DNA of 64,000 nt, from contig JAHLJZ010000014.1 in the NCBI GenBank assembly GCA_025602915.1, positions 62,001-126,000 on the forward strand, written 5' to 3'. A program made the position numbers and the translations under genes. This stretch comes from Paraphysoderma sedebokerense. Its lineage: Eukaryota > Blastocladiomycota > Physodermatomycetes > Physodermatales > Physodermataceae. Position 1 is the stretch's first letter. Each line of letters begins with the position of its first letter. Under the pieces are notes generated by a model, which worked only from the letters and a program-made list of their open reading frames with translations, was not told the DNA's origin and ran no database searches. This document shows positions 44,528 to 56,238 of this stretch, in pieces.

Positions 44528-45709
44528 CTACATCGACACCCGCATCCTCCCAAGATCCTCCAGCAGCGCATCCAGTGCCTTCTTCCGCTTCCCCTCTCGC
44601 TTCGACTGCAGACTCCGTGAACACGGCGACATCTCGTCCGCTTTCACGCCCTCCCTTCCTTTGCCCTTCATCAAGTCCGCCACCACTGTCGAACGAGCCA
44701 TCACCGGTAATGACAGTCTAGTCTGAACTTCTCTACTATCGGCTCCCGATAACGTGCTTCCTGTTGAATGTCGACTGAGCTTTGTACAATGCTTCCTTTT
44801 TCCGACTCCTGAGAGGCGACCTCGCTGCGTTTTCGGCGCGGATGGCTTCCTCTTCCTTGAGCCTGCTCCACTCTTTGAACGCTTATAGTGAAATCCTTTT
44901 ATTGCCTCTGGCTTCTTGGGAGCCATATGCGGAAGAAAGTAACTTCTCAAGTCTGATTGATTTAGCGGTGACTTCTTCCCACCCCCTCTGCCAAGAATTT
45001 GGAACGGTGAAGGCTTCTTTTGAAGCTGCGTATTTGAAGATGAAATCGGGTTGGGTGTGACTGCAAATGTGAGCGATTCAAACGCGGATTGAACTGAAGT
45101 ATACGATGAAATGGTAGAGATGCTACAACCATGTCGAAGCAAGGAAGGGTAATAAGTTCCGCTATGAAAAGTTTGAGTTGTTTCCTCGTTATCACTTTCT
45201 TCGTAACCTTCATCTTCATCTAAGCAACTACACACATCTATGCAGTGACATTCATCGTCGTCTTCTTCAATTCTTCCTTCCTCAATTATATCGTCAAATT
45301 TCGGTCTCGATGAAGGGTAACAGGAGGAAGTATACGGGATAGGAGTCGAACTCCTAGGTTTAGCGGTTTCAGCAGTTGATTTAATAGGTTTAAAATAATT
45401 TTTAATCGAGTAATCTTGAATATGAAAATGACTATCGGATGTATTCTTTGATATGGAAATAAACGGATTTTCGTCGTCAGTTGGTCGACGCGACGAAAAT
45501 TTTTTGGTGCTAATACTCCCAGACGAACGAAGATGAGGTTGAGCAATATTAGAGGGTTTCTTATGTATAGGGAGCTGTTTATTGTTCGAAGAATACGGTA
45601 GAGATGTTTGAGGCGGTATGCAATTCGATATGGAAGTGGAAGTTGAAGATATATGTATTTTCTGCATGCGGGAGAGAAACTCGTCGAAATCTGTCCTTGG
45701 AATTTCCAT
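44528..45709 (-). CDS. Disordered basic protein with two PIP-box-like motifs
   Basis: A single exon of 393 residues, mostly Ser/Lys/Pro and low in hydrophobic residues. Two short motifs stand out: DYSIKNYF (99-106) and QSDLRSYF (251-258). The second is a full PCNA-interacting (PIP) pattern QxxLxxYF followed by basic residues; the first has Asp in place of Gln. A cysteine cluster (CHCIDVCSC, ~154-162) sits in an acidic tract between them. The region ~275-310 is highly basic (KRSKSGAGSRKRKPSAPK) and looks like a nuclear localisation signal. No catalytic domain is seen. A nuclear PCNA-binding adaptor or a replication-coupled degradation target is inferred from the motifs only. Confidence 0.6.
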   Translation of the reverse strand: MEIPRTDFDEFLSRMQKIHISSTSTSISNCIPPQTSLPYSSNNKQLPIHKKPSNIAQPHLRSSGSISTKKFSSRRPTDDENPFISISKNTSDSHFHIQDYSIKNYFKPIKSTAETAKPRSSTPIPYTSSCYPSSRPKFDDIIEEGRIEEDDDECHCIDVCSCLDEDEGYEESDNEETTQTFHSGTYYPSLLRHGCSISTISSYTSVQSAFESLTFAVTPNPISSSNTQLQKKPSPFQILGRGGGKKSPLNQSDLRSYFLPHMAPKKPEAIKGFHYKRSKSGAGSRKRKPSAPKTQRGRLSGVGKRKHCTKLSRHSTGSTLSGADSREVQTRLSLPVMARSTVVADLMKGKGREGVKADEMSPCSRSLQSKREGKRKKALDALLEDLGRMRVSM

Positions 45710-46568
45710 CTTTTTGTTTCAAGAAGCGTTATAATTAGAGACTAGAGAGCAATATAATTGAGACAGAGTAGAAAAAGAAGGCAAGAGGGATGAGTTATGG
45801 GTTTATTTTGTGTCCGACATTTCGCGCACACAAAGTTGCATTCGAACGTACACAATGCGATTTTTGAGCAAAGGAATACCACGCTTGCTCACGTTCTGAT
45901 TGGGCTTCGTTCCACCAAAAAGTGGATTGACTCTGCCATGTCAAACGCTGATGCGAATACAAATTGCACTTGACATGCTAATATTCTTTGTATTATCTCT
46001 AATCTATCCATATTGTAACGGTCATGGACCACCCAATTCGAACTTGACTCGACATTTACAGCAACTCTCCAAATTCTGCTTAAAGAACACTTTGTAGCAG
46101 CCCAACCTTCCATCAGCTTGTGAGCAACTAAAAGTCAGACGGCTTCTGAGACGGTTTGATGTCCTTTGTATATCCATTCTCGCGTCTGGGCCGCAAGTAC
46201 GGTTCAAATGATAGATCTCGGAAATGAAGCGAATTGGGTGTTGTGTCAAGAATGAATTTCATACAATGTATTTATTTGTATTACGTATAATGGTAGATAG
46301 AACATTATAAATACAGAAAGTTGATTTGGAATCATAAAGCCAAGAAGTATAGAACAAAGTTGGACTCAAATTTGACAGGATTGTGAGTCCGGTTTAAATA
46401 TAACGCTTTCTGGTCGAGATCGTATCTTCGTTATTTAGTTTTCGTCCAAAGGTTGAATATGACGCGAAATTCAAATTGAGATGGTATTATCTAATCTAAA
46501 ATAAAGTGGCAACATTGCCACATTCTAAAACAACGGTCATTCTTCTACCGTTAGAGGATCGCCAATCA
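45710..46568. other. 0.86-kb stretch without a recognisable gene
   Basis: Overlapping frames of 65-75 codons occur on both strands around 45889-46249, one with several Cys residues, but none shows a start-to-stop model that I can support. AT-rich toward 46250-46500, next to the copia fossil. Confidence 0.4.
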
Positions 46569-47423
46569 TCAATGGGATGATTTACGGCGGGGACATCGGA
46601 CTTGGGAAGCTGGTTTCTTACAGACTGTACAGACTGAGCAGGCAGTGCTAGATGAAAGACGGCGATTTGAAGCAACGTGCATTAGCTTGCCCGAACGACG
46701 GAGATCTGGAGGGTGAGAGCTGCTTGTGGGCATGTAATCCGTACGAAATGTATCATCTTGACTTCGGTTTTCCCAGTTGATTTTTAGACGGAAATACTCT
46801 CTCTTCGCTGTTTCCATTGCTTTCAATAGCGTGACTTGGCCACGGCCTTCAAGATCGAGGTCGTCCATTTTGGCGGCGGTGTATGGGAAATGGTGGTCTA
46901 AAGATTGAAGGAACATATCAACTCTGCGTTCTTCTGATAATTGATGACCAGCGGTTTCAAATTGTGAAAGCCAATACTCAAAGGCATCAACATGTTGCTC
47001 AAATGACTGACCAGGAGTGAATCGAAGACGTCCAAGTTTATCCATCGCTTTCCTATTTCTCATAAGAGGCGATTCTTCGTATAGACGTTGAAGAATTCTC
47101 ATGATTTCAATCGGGGCTTCGTCGCGATTCTCGAGGTATCGCCATACGGAAGCAGACACACACTGGTAAAGATACCCTTTAAAGATTCGGCAATCTTCAC
47201 GGTATTTTAGTCTGAGTTCATCGCTAGGGCGTTCTGCATCCTCAGTATTGGTTGATTTGACCTTATATGTGAGCCATAAACTTTCTTCATCCAGCAGACA
47301 ACTGACACCCTCGCGGGCCAACAACGCTTCAAATTGAACCTTCCAACCTTCATAATTACTGGAATCGTTTAGAATGATGAGTTTGGGTTGAACTGATTTG
47401 ACGGATGAGTTGCGAGATCTCAT
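46569..47423 (-). mobile_element. Ty1/copia-type gag remnant (UBN2-like), or a gene derived from one
   Basis: A 284-residue gag-type protein is encoded. NYEGWKVQFEALLAREGV and SFEQHVDAFEYWLSQFETAG with EERRVDMFLQSLD match the capsid-like gag of copia retrotransposons. A Cys-rich stretch (CSVCTVCKK) lies near the C-terminus. Only the gag part is present; no protease, integrase or reverse transcriptase could be recognised within several kb, and no LTR pair was recognised by eye. The frame itself looks whole, so it is either a fairly young fragment or a frame kept under selection. Confidence 0.75.
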
Positions 47424-48381
47424 TATTGAAATGGCTTTGTTGAACTTGTTCGTTGCTGAACTGCCTTGTCTACGTGTAGACGGTGCCTTGAGAATTGAGA
47501 AACAGATCGAAGAGGCGTAGTCAATGAAGGCGTTATCGGGTATGTAACATAGAAGGTAACGAAATTCTTGAGAGTTTAGAGGAATATTTAAATTATGGAT
47601 TTTGGAAACGTAACTTGAGAAGTTGAGAGTTCAGATTTCAGAAGCTGCGCGAAGTCGCACCACATGAACCGTGATTCCAGGAAATTTTGACAGAGACCTG
47701 TTGGCCTGCTATATATATATTTCTCGCAGCAAGTTTTTATGATGCTAAAAACTACCTAGAACTTACTTATACTCACTGGAACTCACTCATGATGTTGATC
47801 GTTGGAACGATAACTACTGTACTTCTGCCTTAATACAGAATGCCAACCTAGAGGAATAACTATGAAATGTAGAATAATGCAAAGACTGAGTACACGGAGT
47901 TATCCTGCGTTGAGGATAAAGTGAAAAGATTTAATTCCGGCACGCCAAATTACTCTATTTATACCCCAACACGACACGGTGCTCTAGCTCACCCAAACAA
48001 ACCGGTATATTGGCCAGCCAGATTCGTATAAATTACGTTGGTGTGTACAATTGTCTATGCGATATTATTGCGAGTTATTCATTTACACATATGATGCACG
48101 GAGGTGATACAAAAATTAAATTTCGACATGAAAAGAGATGTCGTGTGTCATGGCGGGAATTGTTTCAGCGTGGCTTAGATTCGGGTCTATCCGGGATCCT
48201 CCTCTCCGAGATTTCCGAGGCCCTAACTTGAAAATCTGACTGAGGCCACCAACTATAAATCAGCAGCACTTCCCGCCCTACTCCGTTTCCATCTAGAAAC
48301 ACATCATCTATACTCAATCGCTTTCTCCCTATCCTCATTCCTGCTCCTGTACTCCTGAAGGCCCCTTAAATTCACACAATC
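47424..48381. other. Region between the gag remnant and PEPCK
   Basis: A 958-bp stretch with no gene. It holds sequence upstream of the gag frame (possible leader or element flank, with TATATATATATT near 47711) and, from about 48180, the PEPCK promoter with CCG-rich patches (TCCGAGATTTCCGAGG near 48204-48220) and pyrimidine-rich 5' leader. Confidence 0.4.
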
Positions 48382-50726
48382 ATGACTTCAGCAACAAAAA
48401 GCAATGGCGCCCGTGTCGTCGGCGGTGTGCGAGTCGTGCATTTCGACGAAGATTATCACAATGTCGGAGAAGTTAAAGATGCCTTGCACAAGGTTAGTTG
48501 CTCAGTTTTTATTTGTAGTCTCGCAATTCTTTGGCCTATGAGGGGTAGAAGTGTTCTCTATGGTTCTTCTATGGATTGACGAGGACGTGGCAATGTTTGG
48601 ACGCTCCTATCAATATACTAACCGTCCTGTTGTTTACTTCACGAACCAAACTTGTAGGAAGCAGGTATTGATTACTCCAAGGAAATTAAACGCAACATCT
48701 CTGTTGCCCAACTCTACGAAGATGCGTTGAAATATGAAGAAGGAACTTACCTTTCTTCTAATGGTGCCTTGATCACGTCATCGGGTTCCAAAACCGGTCG
48801 CAGTCCTAAGGACAAGCGTATCGTCGAAGAAGAAACTTCTTCCAATGATGTCTGGGTAAGTCTTAAAGATTTCTTTTACCGGAGCATGTGGCCTCATTCT
48901 CCCTGCTCTTCGTATTTCAGTGCGTGAAATTTATATTGCATCGCAACAATGTCCATAAACAGCTTACTGATTTGTTCTTTTCTGTTAGTGGGGACCAGTT
49001 AACTTCAAAATGTCCGAACACGTATTCATGATCAACCGTGAAAGAGCTGTTGATTACCTGAATACTCGATCCCGCCTTTATGTGTTCGACGGCTTTGCCG
49101 GATGGGATCCCAAATACAGAATCAAAGTTCGCGTTGTTTGCGCCCGAGCTTATCATGGTACGTTAATACTTATATCCAAGACTTGAAGCGGATGTGCTAA
49201 CTTCGGAATCTCTCTGCGCAGCCCTTTTTATGCGAAATATGTTGATTCGTCCAACCGAGGAGGAATTAGAGAACTTTGGCCACCCCGACTTCACAATTTT
49301 CAACGCTGGTCAATTCCCTGCCAATCGTTTAACTACTGGCATGTCTTCCACAACATCTGTGTCTGTCAATTTCAAGAAACGTGAAATGGTTATCTTGGGA
49401 ACTCAATACGCCGGTGAAATGAAAAAGGGTGTAAGTTATTGGATACTAAAAATTTGCTTGTCTTTGATGCTGATTATTTCTTTTTAGATTTTTACTGTCA
49501 TGCACTACTTCATGCCTAAGCAAGGAGTTCTGAGTTTACACAGTTCTGCCAACGAGGTGCGTCTCCTACAAACGCTCGTACTCTTCAGTATATACTCACA
49601 TTCTGCTTTTTAGGGACCCAACGGTGATGTATCCTTGTTCTTCGGTTTATCTGGTACTGGCAAAACTACACTTTCCGCTGATGTGCACAGAAATCTCATT
49701 GGAGACGACGAACACTGTTGGAGTGACAACGGCATCTTCAGTAAGTACATCTGAATCGATATTGTATTTAAAGACAGTATTTAACAGCTCTATCCGCACA
49801 TTTTGTAGACATTGAAGGTGGATGCTATGCTAAATGTATAGATCTCAGCGCAGAAAAAGAACCTGAAATTTACAACGCTATCCGCTTTGGCTCCGTTTTG
49901 GAAAACGTTATCTTCCATCCCGGCAGTCGTGAGGTCGATTACCACGATTCCTCATTGACCGAAAACACCAGATGTGCTTACCCCATTGAGTACATTCCTA
50001 ATGCAAAACTACCCGCTATGGGTGGTCACCCTAAAAATATTATTCTTCTTACTTGTGATGCTTTTGGTGTATTACCTCCTGTCGCCAAATTGTCTTCCGC
50101 ACAAGCTATGTACCACTTCATCAGGTAAGGACAGTTATTTCTGCTCAGGTGCATATTTCCGTGTCTTAATGGCTCCATCTTAGCGGTTACACTGCCAAGA
50201 TTGCTGGAACAGAGGAAGGTGTCACAGAACCACAAGCTACCTTCTCTGCTTGCTTCGGCCAACCGTTCCTTGTCTGGCATCCGACAAAGTATGCTTCCAT
50301 GTTGGCTCAAAAAATGAAAGAACATGCCGCAGATGCTTGGTTGGTGAATACCGTTAAGTAATTCTATTTTGAATTCTTTAGATTTTTTGATGCTAATTGA
50401 GTTGCATCTAGGGCTGGAATGGTGGTAAATACGGAGTCGGCAAGCGTATTTCTCTCAAATATTCTCGTGCCATCATCGACGCTATTCACAGTGGTGAATT
50501 GTCCAAGGCGGAATATGAAGATTACCCGATCTTTGGCCTCAAGATCCCTAAAGCCGTCACTGGTGTGCCTTCGGAAGTTTTGCACCCTAAAAAGTCGTGG
50601 TTGGGAAGCCCCGAAGATTATGATAAGACTACCAAATCTCTTGCCACTTTATTCATTGAAAACTTTAAACTCTATCAAGATCAAGCTACCGAAGAAGTGA
50701 AAGCCGCTGGTCCAAAATTGAACTAA
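48382..50726 (+). CDS. PCK1: Phosphoenolpyruvate carboxykinase (ATP)
   Basis: Nine exons (48382-48492, 48658-48855, 48989-49157, 49222-49430, 49488-49556, 49614-49740, 49809-50124, 50184-50352, 50412-50726) encode 560 residues, typical for the ATP-dependent enzyme. Key motifs: [31 protein letters not shown], the kinase-1a P-loop [11 protein letters not shown] (263-273), the metal site [19 protein letters not shown], and the adenine-side [17 protein letters not shown]. It converts oxaloacetate to PEP in gluconeogenesis, in the cytosol. The enzyme is usually glucose-repressed; the CCG repeats upstream could host a zinc-cluster activator. All introns keep frame; the donor before GWNGG is GTTAAG. 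Confidence 0.97.
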
Positions 50727-50932
50727 GTTGAAATAACTGTAATAAAATAGCTCGCATTGATCCGTTTGTATGATCAATCTGTATCTATATTTGCTTTCAA
50801 AAAATATATGAGTCTCATATCTTAAATAAGGCTTGCTTTGAATCGCTTTCTGTATAATTGTGAGTTGGACAAAGGCCAAGTCGATAGATCGATCGTGTTA
50901 TGAAATGAACCTTTGACCTTCACAACCCTTTA

Positions 50933-53900
50933 ATGTCCCAAAAAGCACTGGATCCAATACCGGAGAATCCGCCCTCTACTGTGTCCTCCTTTCCTTCCAA
51001 CAGCAATGTCGGGTCCGATAGTATTGCTAATCAATCCTCGAATCCTCCGGCCACGGCAGACCCGGACACCAACGAGCCAGTCCTAACATTTAGTTTACAA
51101 CGAAGGCCATCGAGAGCCCAGCCTCCGCTTTCGCCGACAAAAGAGGTTAAATTTAATCAAGATGAAGAATATCAATTGATTGAAATCGGCAATCACACAA
51201 ATGTCATGTTGTATAAAGATGAGCACGTTGAAAGTCCGAAGGATTTGATTTTAAGCCCAGAACCGACTGATGCTGCAATCGGGAAGCGACAAGAAGGCCT
51301 CTCCAGCGAAGAAGCCACAAAGTATGTCATTTAAAATTTGATATTGGCAAAATATTTAAGGAATAACAAGAAATGATCTTAGGAAGCTGCTGTCTGTTGC
51401 CAATAATGTGCTCAATGAACATCGAAATCGGTTAAAGCAATCTCGACGTAAGCTCTAACCTATTTGAAACTTTTGAAACAAGTCCTATCCTAACAATAAT
51501 TCTGTCTTAGCGTTAAAAACGTATTTCAGTCGGATTGATGTAATCCTCACTCTATGCTTCATTCCCATTTTGATCGGGTTTTACGTCGTCGACGCCCTTT
51601 TATCCAATCCGTTTCAGTTTCGAGGAATCAGTTGTTTGGTCGAGACAGGCTGTTTAATATTAATAGTATTATGGAATGCGTTTCTATTTCATCGAGAAAC
51701 GACTACCACGATGACTGAGGTCATTGATCGAGCGCAAGCACTCGTGGAGCAGGTGCAGAAAACTGGTTTGAATATGGTTCAGGTACGTTAATCAATTATT
51801 CACTGCTTTCCATCTTCTCAACAGTATCTCATAATTTAAATTGTAGGAAATCAAAATTCCCAATGTGCCGACTGTTTCTGTGTGTAAAGTTGTCAGAGAT
51901 GGGATCGTGAGGAACTTTCCCTCGGTTCTTCTGGTCGAAGGAGACATCGTGGAATTACATTACGGAGATGTTGCACCATGCAAGTGCAAATACGTTTATG
52001 TCACTAAATTCAAATTTGATGGGAATCGTCCAACCTACACACTCAACAAAAACGAAGGATTTCGACCCGAACTTTTTGGGGCGGTCCCACCTCCTAGTAT
52101 GACACTGGAATCTCAGATCAACCATGGCCGTTTTCAATTCTTTTTGCTTGAAACTCCTCTCAAATCCACCTTAGAGCAAGCACTGATCCACAAGCGCCCT
52201 AGGACAGTTTTTCACAATCAACTTGCTGTTCTAGAAGAGTTTGTGGTGAAAAAACTTTTGATAGGTGTCATCGTGCTGTCCTCCATTGTGAACGTAGTTC
52301 GCTTCATCCTGAGAGTTATCAAGGACGGATACCCAGAACAGCTAGTCGAAATGCTATTTGTTCTACCGACATACGCAGCTCTTCCCTTAATACCCTTCTC
52401 GTTACCCACTCTTGGTCTAGTATATCGAAGTTGGGGCAACGCACAGTTGTTGTCATTATGGGAAGCCTTGCAGATATCAAAAACGGATTATGAGGACGAG
52501 GCAGATATTGATGAATTCGACGCAGAGGCACCTCCCCCAATGAAGGATGTTCATATTGATAAGGGTAATATTTCAACATTTATTCGCGTATATTGATTTC
52601 AGTTATTGAATGTTGATTTAGGTGTGGTTCTTGCTAAATTTCTATCCTTACTCACAAAGTGGGATAAAACCTGTTTAACCCGGTCCACCAATCTACTGGA
52701 GTCTCTCGGGACAACCAGTGTCTTCTGTTGTCTTGACCGCGAAGGTACCATAACAGCGGTGAGTGCTATTGTCAACCCATTTTTAGCATGCAATGTCAGC
52801 ACTATTCCAAATTTAATAACATTTGTCGATCCAAGCCGTTTCCCGCCATTCAACAAGTCTACTTCCCTAACGAAATGAATGATAAAATCATTGATGTTAC
52901 TGAAGATGGGTCTAGTTTGAACGGAATTCGATTTGAAGATAGGGACTGGATGCTTTATATGCCGTAGGTATTCCTACTGAATTGGGTGTGGCAACGACGA
53001 TGCTGATGACTTGTGTTTGAACAGTGTTCTGAAGCCACTTGGATTGATTTTGCTTCTAAACACCAATTGTGGTGCCACGGTTGGAAGAAGAAGGATCGAT
53101 CAGCACAGAAAATTGTTAAATCTTTATATTCATGGAAAAACGAAGCCGGCACGTCAGTGTAAGTAATTTTTTTCAATGATTCTCAGCGGTAGACTGCTTC
53201 TAATTGTTACTATTTAGCATGTTTGTGTATGCTTGGTCGAGAGATTGGGTTTGTAGATGAAGGGATCAAATGCTTCAGGCGATTGAAAGAAATCTACGCG
53301 TTTGCCCCATACCATCCCTCTCTTACCCAATCCACTCCTGATTACGATTACGAAACGCCTAGTGTGTTGGCACAAATATACGAAGATGCGCGAAATGGTA
53401 TTGTCGAGTTATCCCCGATTCAATCTGGATTGATATTTAACATATTCTATCAATAAGGGAGTTATCAGTTAATGACCGATGGTAGTCTGGAAATTGTCCT
53501 TGATCTTTGTTCCGACTACTGGGACGGCGAGGATTTGCGTCCTATGCAAGACCAAGTAAGTCAGAGTCCTCTCTAGTAGCTTTTCCAATTACTATTGTTA
53601 ACAAATGAGATGAAATAGGTCGAAAAAAGGATTTACGATTTTTATGTGAACGCCATCATCAATGACATGCAATGTGTCGCATACTCCTATCGCCCAATCA
53701 ATACGGAAGGGAATTCTACAATTCCATTTCTCAGACACGACCAAGATTCATTCGCCTACCTTGAGTTCCCATACAGCCCGCCTCCGTTGCTAAAGGACTC
53801 TATTTCATTTCATAATGATTCAAACCAAAATGTTAGTAACTCAGTAGGCGGCTACGTCAGACCCCGGAGGCGATCTACTCGAAAGAAAGTCGACACTGAT

Positions 53901-55812
53901 GTGTCTTATAAATTTGACCGGGCTGTAACCGAAGATGAAGAACGAAAATTTTACTCAGAAGTTATTCATGGGCAGATATTTTTAGGTTTGGCCACCTTCG
54001 TTCATCATCCAAAAGAGGTAAGATTATGTATAATGGGGCTTCTGGCGTCTGAAAGGTGAACTAATTTGCTCCTCTCATAGGATGTTTGTGATGTTATCGA
54101 AGATTTAGGTCTCGGAGGGATTCGATTTGTATATTTTAGTCCCACGGGAGAAAGGCAGACTAAAGGTAAACCTACCCTTAATAATTTCGTTTTTTGGTGC
54201 TTTGCTGACAGTCAGATTTTTCCAGCATTCGGTGAGACCCTCGGTCTTGAGACAGATTGGAACAGTTGTATACTTCTGTCGTCCCCGGATGATCTACATA
54301 GCAGTAAAATTGGCTATGTTGAACCACACGACATCAAAGCTCGATTACCACGAGGGGTAGAAAATATAAGGTCTCATCTTCAAACAGTCGACGATATTCC
54401 GCTCCATGTGAGCCTGTTTGCGGAATCATCTGCTGAAGCTACTCTGGAAATGATAAAAATTTTCCAAGAATACGGCGAAGTTGTTTGCTGTATTGGAAGT
54501 TCCCTCCACGATATTAATACTGCCCTATTTGCTCAGGTGGGTCCTCTTGTAAATTCTACCGCATTCATTACGTGGTTTTAATTCTTATACATGCACAGGC
54601 CGATGTGTCCGTGGCGATAGAACCATTGCGGTCTCGTGTCCACCAGAAAGCCAAAAAAGACAGTCATGCTGGACCACCCCCTCTTGCAATAGGAGGGTCG
54701 CTTATTTCCCTCCCGTCTGCGCTATATATGCATCACGATACGTCCTTATATGCTCTTACTCAGTTGATTCGAGAGGCACGACGTCTCTGCGGTAGCGGAA
54801 GACAGGGCGTAGCATTCCTGATTGGCAGTCATCTGTCACTGTCATTCCTAATCTTATTGAGCTATTGTCTCTTCTTACCTCCCCTCTTTTCCGGATATCA
54901 TATCATTTGGTGTTCCTGGCTTATCTTGCCGACACTAGCGATATCATTCATGTTCAATCCGCACGAAAGCGATACGATGAAGTTATTCACAGGTAACCCA
55001 TGATCGCATTCATTGTCGTTATGTACTCTAATTAATCTTCTTTATACAGAAAAAAACATCGATCATTTGAAAGATTTCCGACGGTTCATGCGTTATTTTA
55101 TGTATCGATTTTCCATCGCAATAGCGGTGTCCCTGATTGTTTTTATTCTGTAAGTGCAATAAGTGGACCGTTATTAATCGTTTTTACCTGCTCACAAATC
55201 TGTTATTTGATGCGGCGATAGATGTCTGAACGCTTTCAGTGGAAATAATTTTATATTTGGTTACGAGGCTCCTTTCGGTGAATCGTCTTGGATGCAATGG
55301 AGTCAGCAGCATCAGTGGGCACTTCTACATGCTCAGCAGTACACAATTTTCACCTTTATAATCCATATGAGTTGGTGTTCTCTTTATGCTGTTACTATAG
55401 GTCGCTAAATCTAACTTCCGTGACTACAGTTACGATTTCGTCCACATTTTTGCACCGAACAGAATCATTAGCGTCATTTAATCCTCTAAGGAATCGCATG
55501 TGGTTGTCGGTTGTGGTGTTTTGGTAAGCTCATAATTTACTGATTCGATCCGACAAAACCCCTAACTCGCTCGTTTTCTGCATCAGGCTTTGTATTGAAG
55601 TGTTATTCGTCGCCCTCACCTTCTTCACAAGTCCCTATAATCTAATCCGCTCTATACCATGGTATGTTTGGACAATCACATTTGCTTCTATCATCCCGTC
55701 ACTAGCCGTTCAGGAATTTGTGAAGCGGTTGGACAAGAAAGAATGGGTTCGATTTCAAAAGCGTAGTAAGCTTGAATTTAACACCAAATTAGGAATGCAT
55801 TCTCCTGTGTAA
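50933..55812 (+). CDS. TMEM94-like P-type ATPase-related membrane protein
   Basis: Seventeen exons (50933-51321, 51383-51447, 51511-51782, 51847-52564, 52622-52758, 52800-52963, 53025-53158, 53218-53397, 53458-53555, 53619-54017, 54081-54165, 54226-54536, 54599-54992, 55050-55149, 55222-55370, 55430-55523, 55587-55812) encode 1304 residues. Conserved blocks match human TMEM94 from memory: IRFEDRDWMLYM..LKPLGL, LDLCSDYWDGEDLRPM, IRFVYFSP, GLETDWNSCILLS, MIKIFQEYGEVVCCIGSS, and the very end KLEFNTKLGMHSPV. The P-type phosphorylation motif reads LDREGTIT with Asp 520, against DKTGT in active pumps. About ten membrane segments are visible. TMEM94 has been linked to ER magnesium loading in animals. 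Intron between HM and ITISS was set at 59 bp with a CTAAC branch; introns 5 (41 bp) and 15 need transcript support. Confidence 0.88.
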
Positions 55813-56238
55813 AATATATATTTTTGTTAGTATTGTAATGTCGAGGATGGTTTGTCGGGCAAAATGGTAGATAATTTATGTAATCGTATGCGGGCGGATG
55901 TATTTTTCTCGTTTTGGACACAATCACGATTGTTCAGCCTCGGACTTGCCTCACGATGACTATTGCACCCAAGTGCAACATATTAAAAACAACAGTGCCG
56001 GCGGTTTCTCCGGCGGTTTCTCGTGATTACAAATTCATTGATACAAATAATTATAAGCCGAAGTTGAAATTCGCTTCTGTCGTCAGCATATATTTTTCCT
56101 CGCAAAAGCCCAAAATCGGCAACCGTCGTCCGGGAAAAAACTTTGGACCTATATCAACTGTTAATTCTTTGGCGACGGTTTTCATCGTTCTGCAGATACC
56201 GAAGAAATAGTGCCCGTCACATTCTATAACTGAAGAGA
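55813..56238. other. TMEM94-like 3' region and UBP8 promoter
   Basis: A 426-bp gap with a 98-codon plus-strand frame (55914-56210) that has no recognisable domain and is low in conserved-looking sequence. A short direct repeat (CCGGCGGTTTCT) occurs twice in tandem near 55998-56022. Confidence 0.4.

Noticed and set aside
44052-44721. Long frames on both strands (190 and 193 codons) around the GPI-type gene promoter
   Set aside because: They arise from GT-rich and repeat sequence and overlap well-supported exons on the minus strand; they contain no domain.
45889-46249. Cys-containing minus-strand frames near the copia fossil
   Set aside because: Two overlapping frames of 74-75 codons with no signal peptide, no matching splice sites and no recognisable family; left as unassigned sequence.
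55914-56210. 98-codon plus-strand frame before UBP8
   Set aside because: No domain, unusual composition and no link to the UBP8 frame, whose ZnF start at 56239 is complete.
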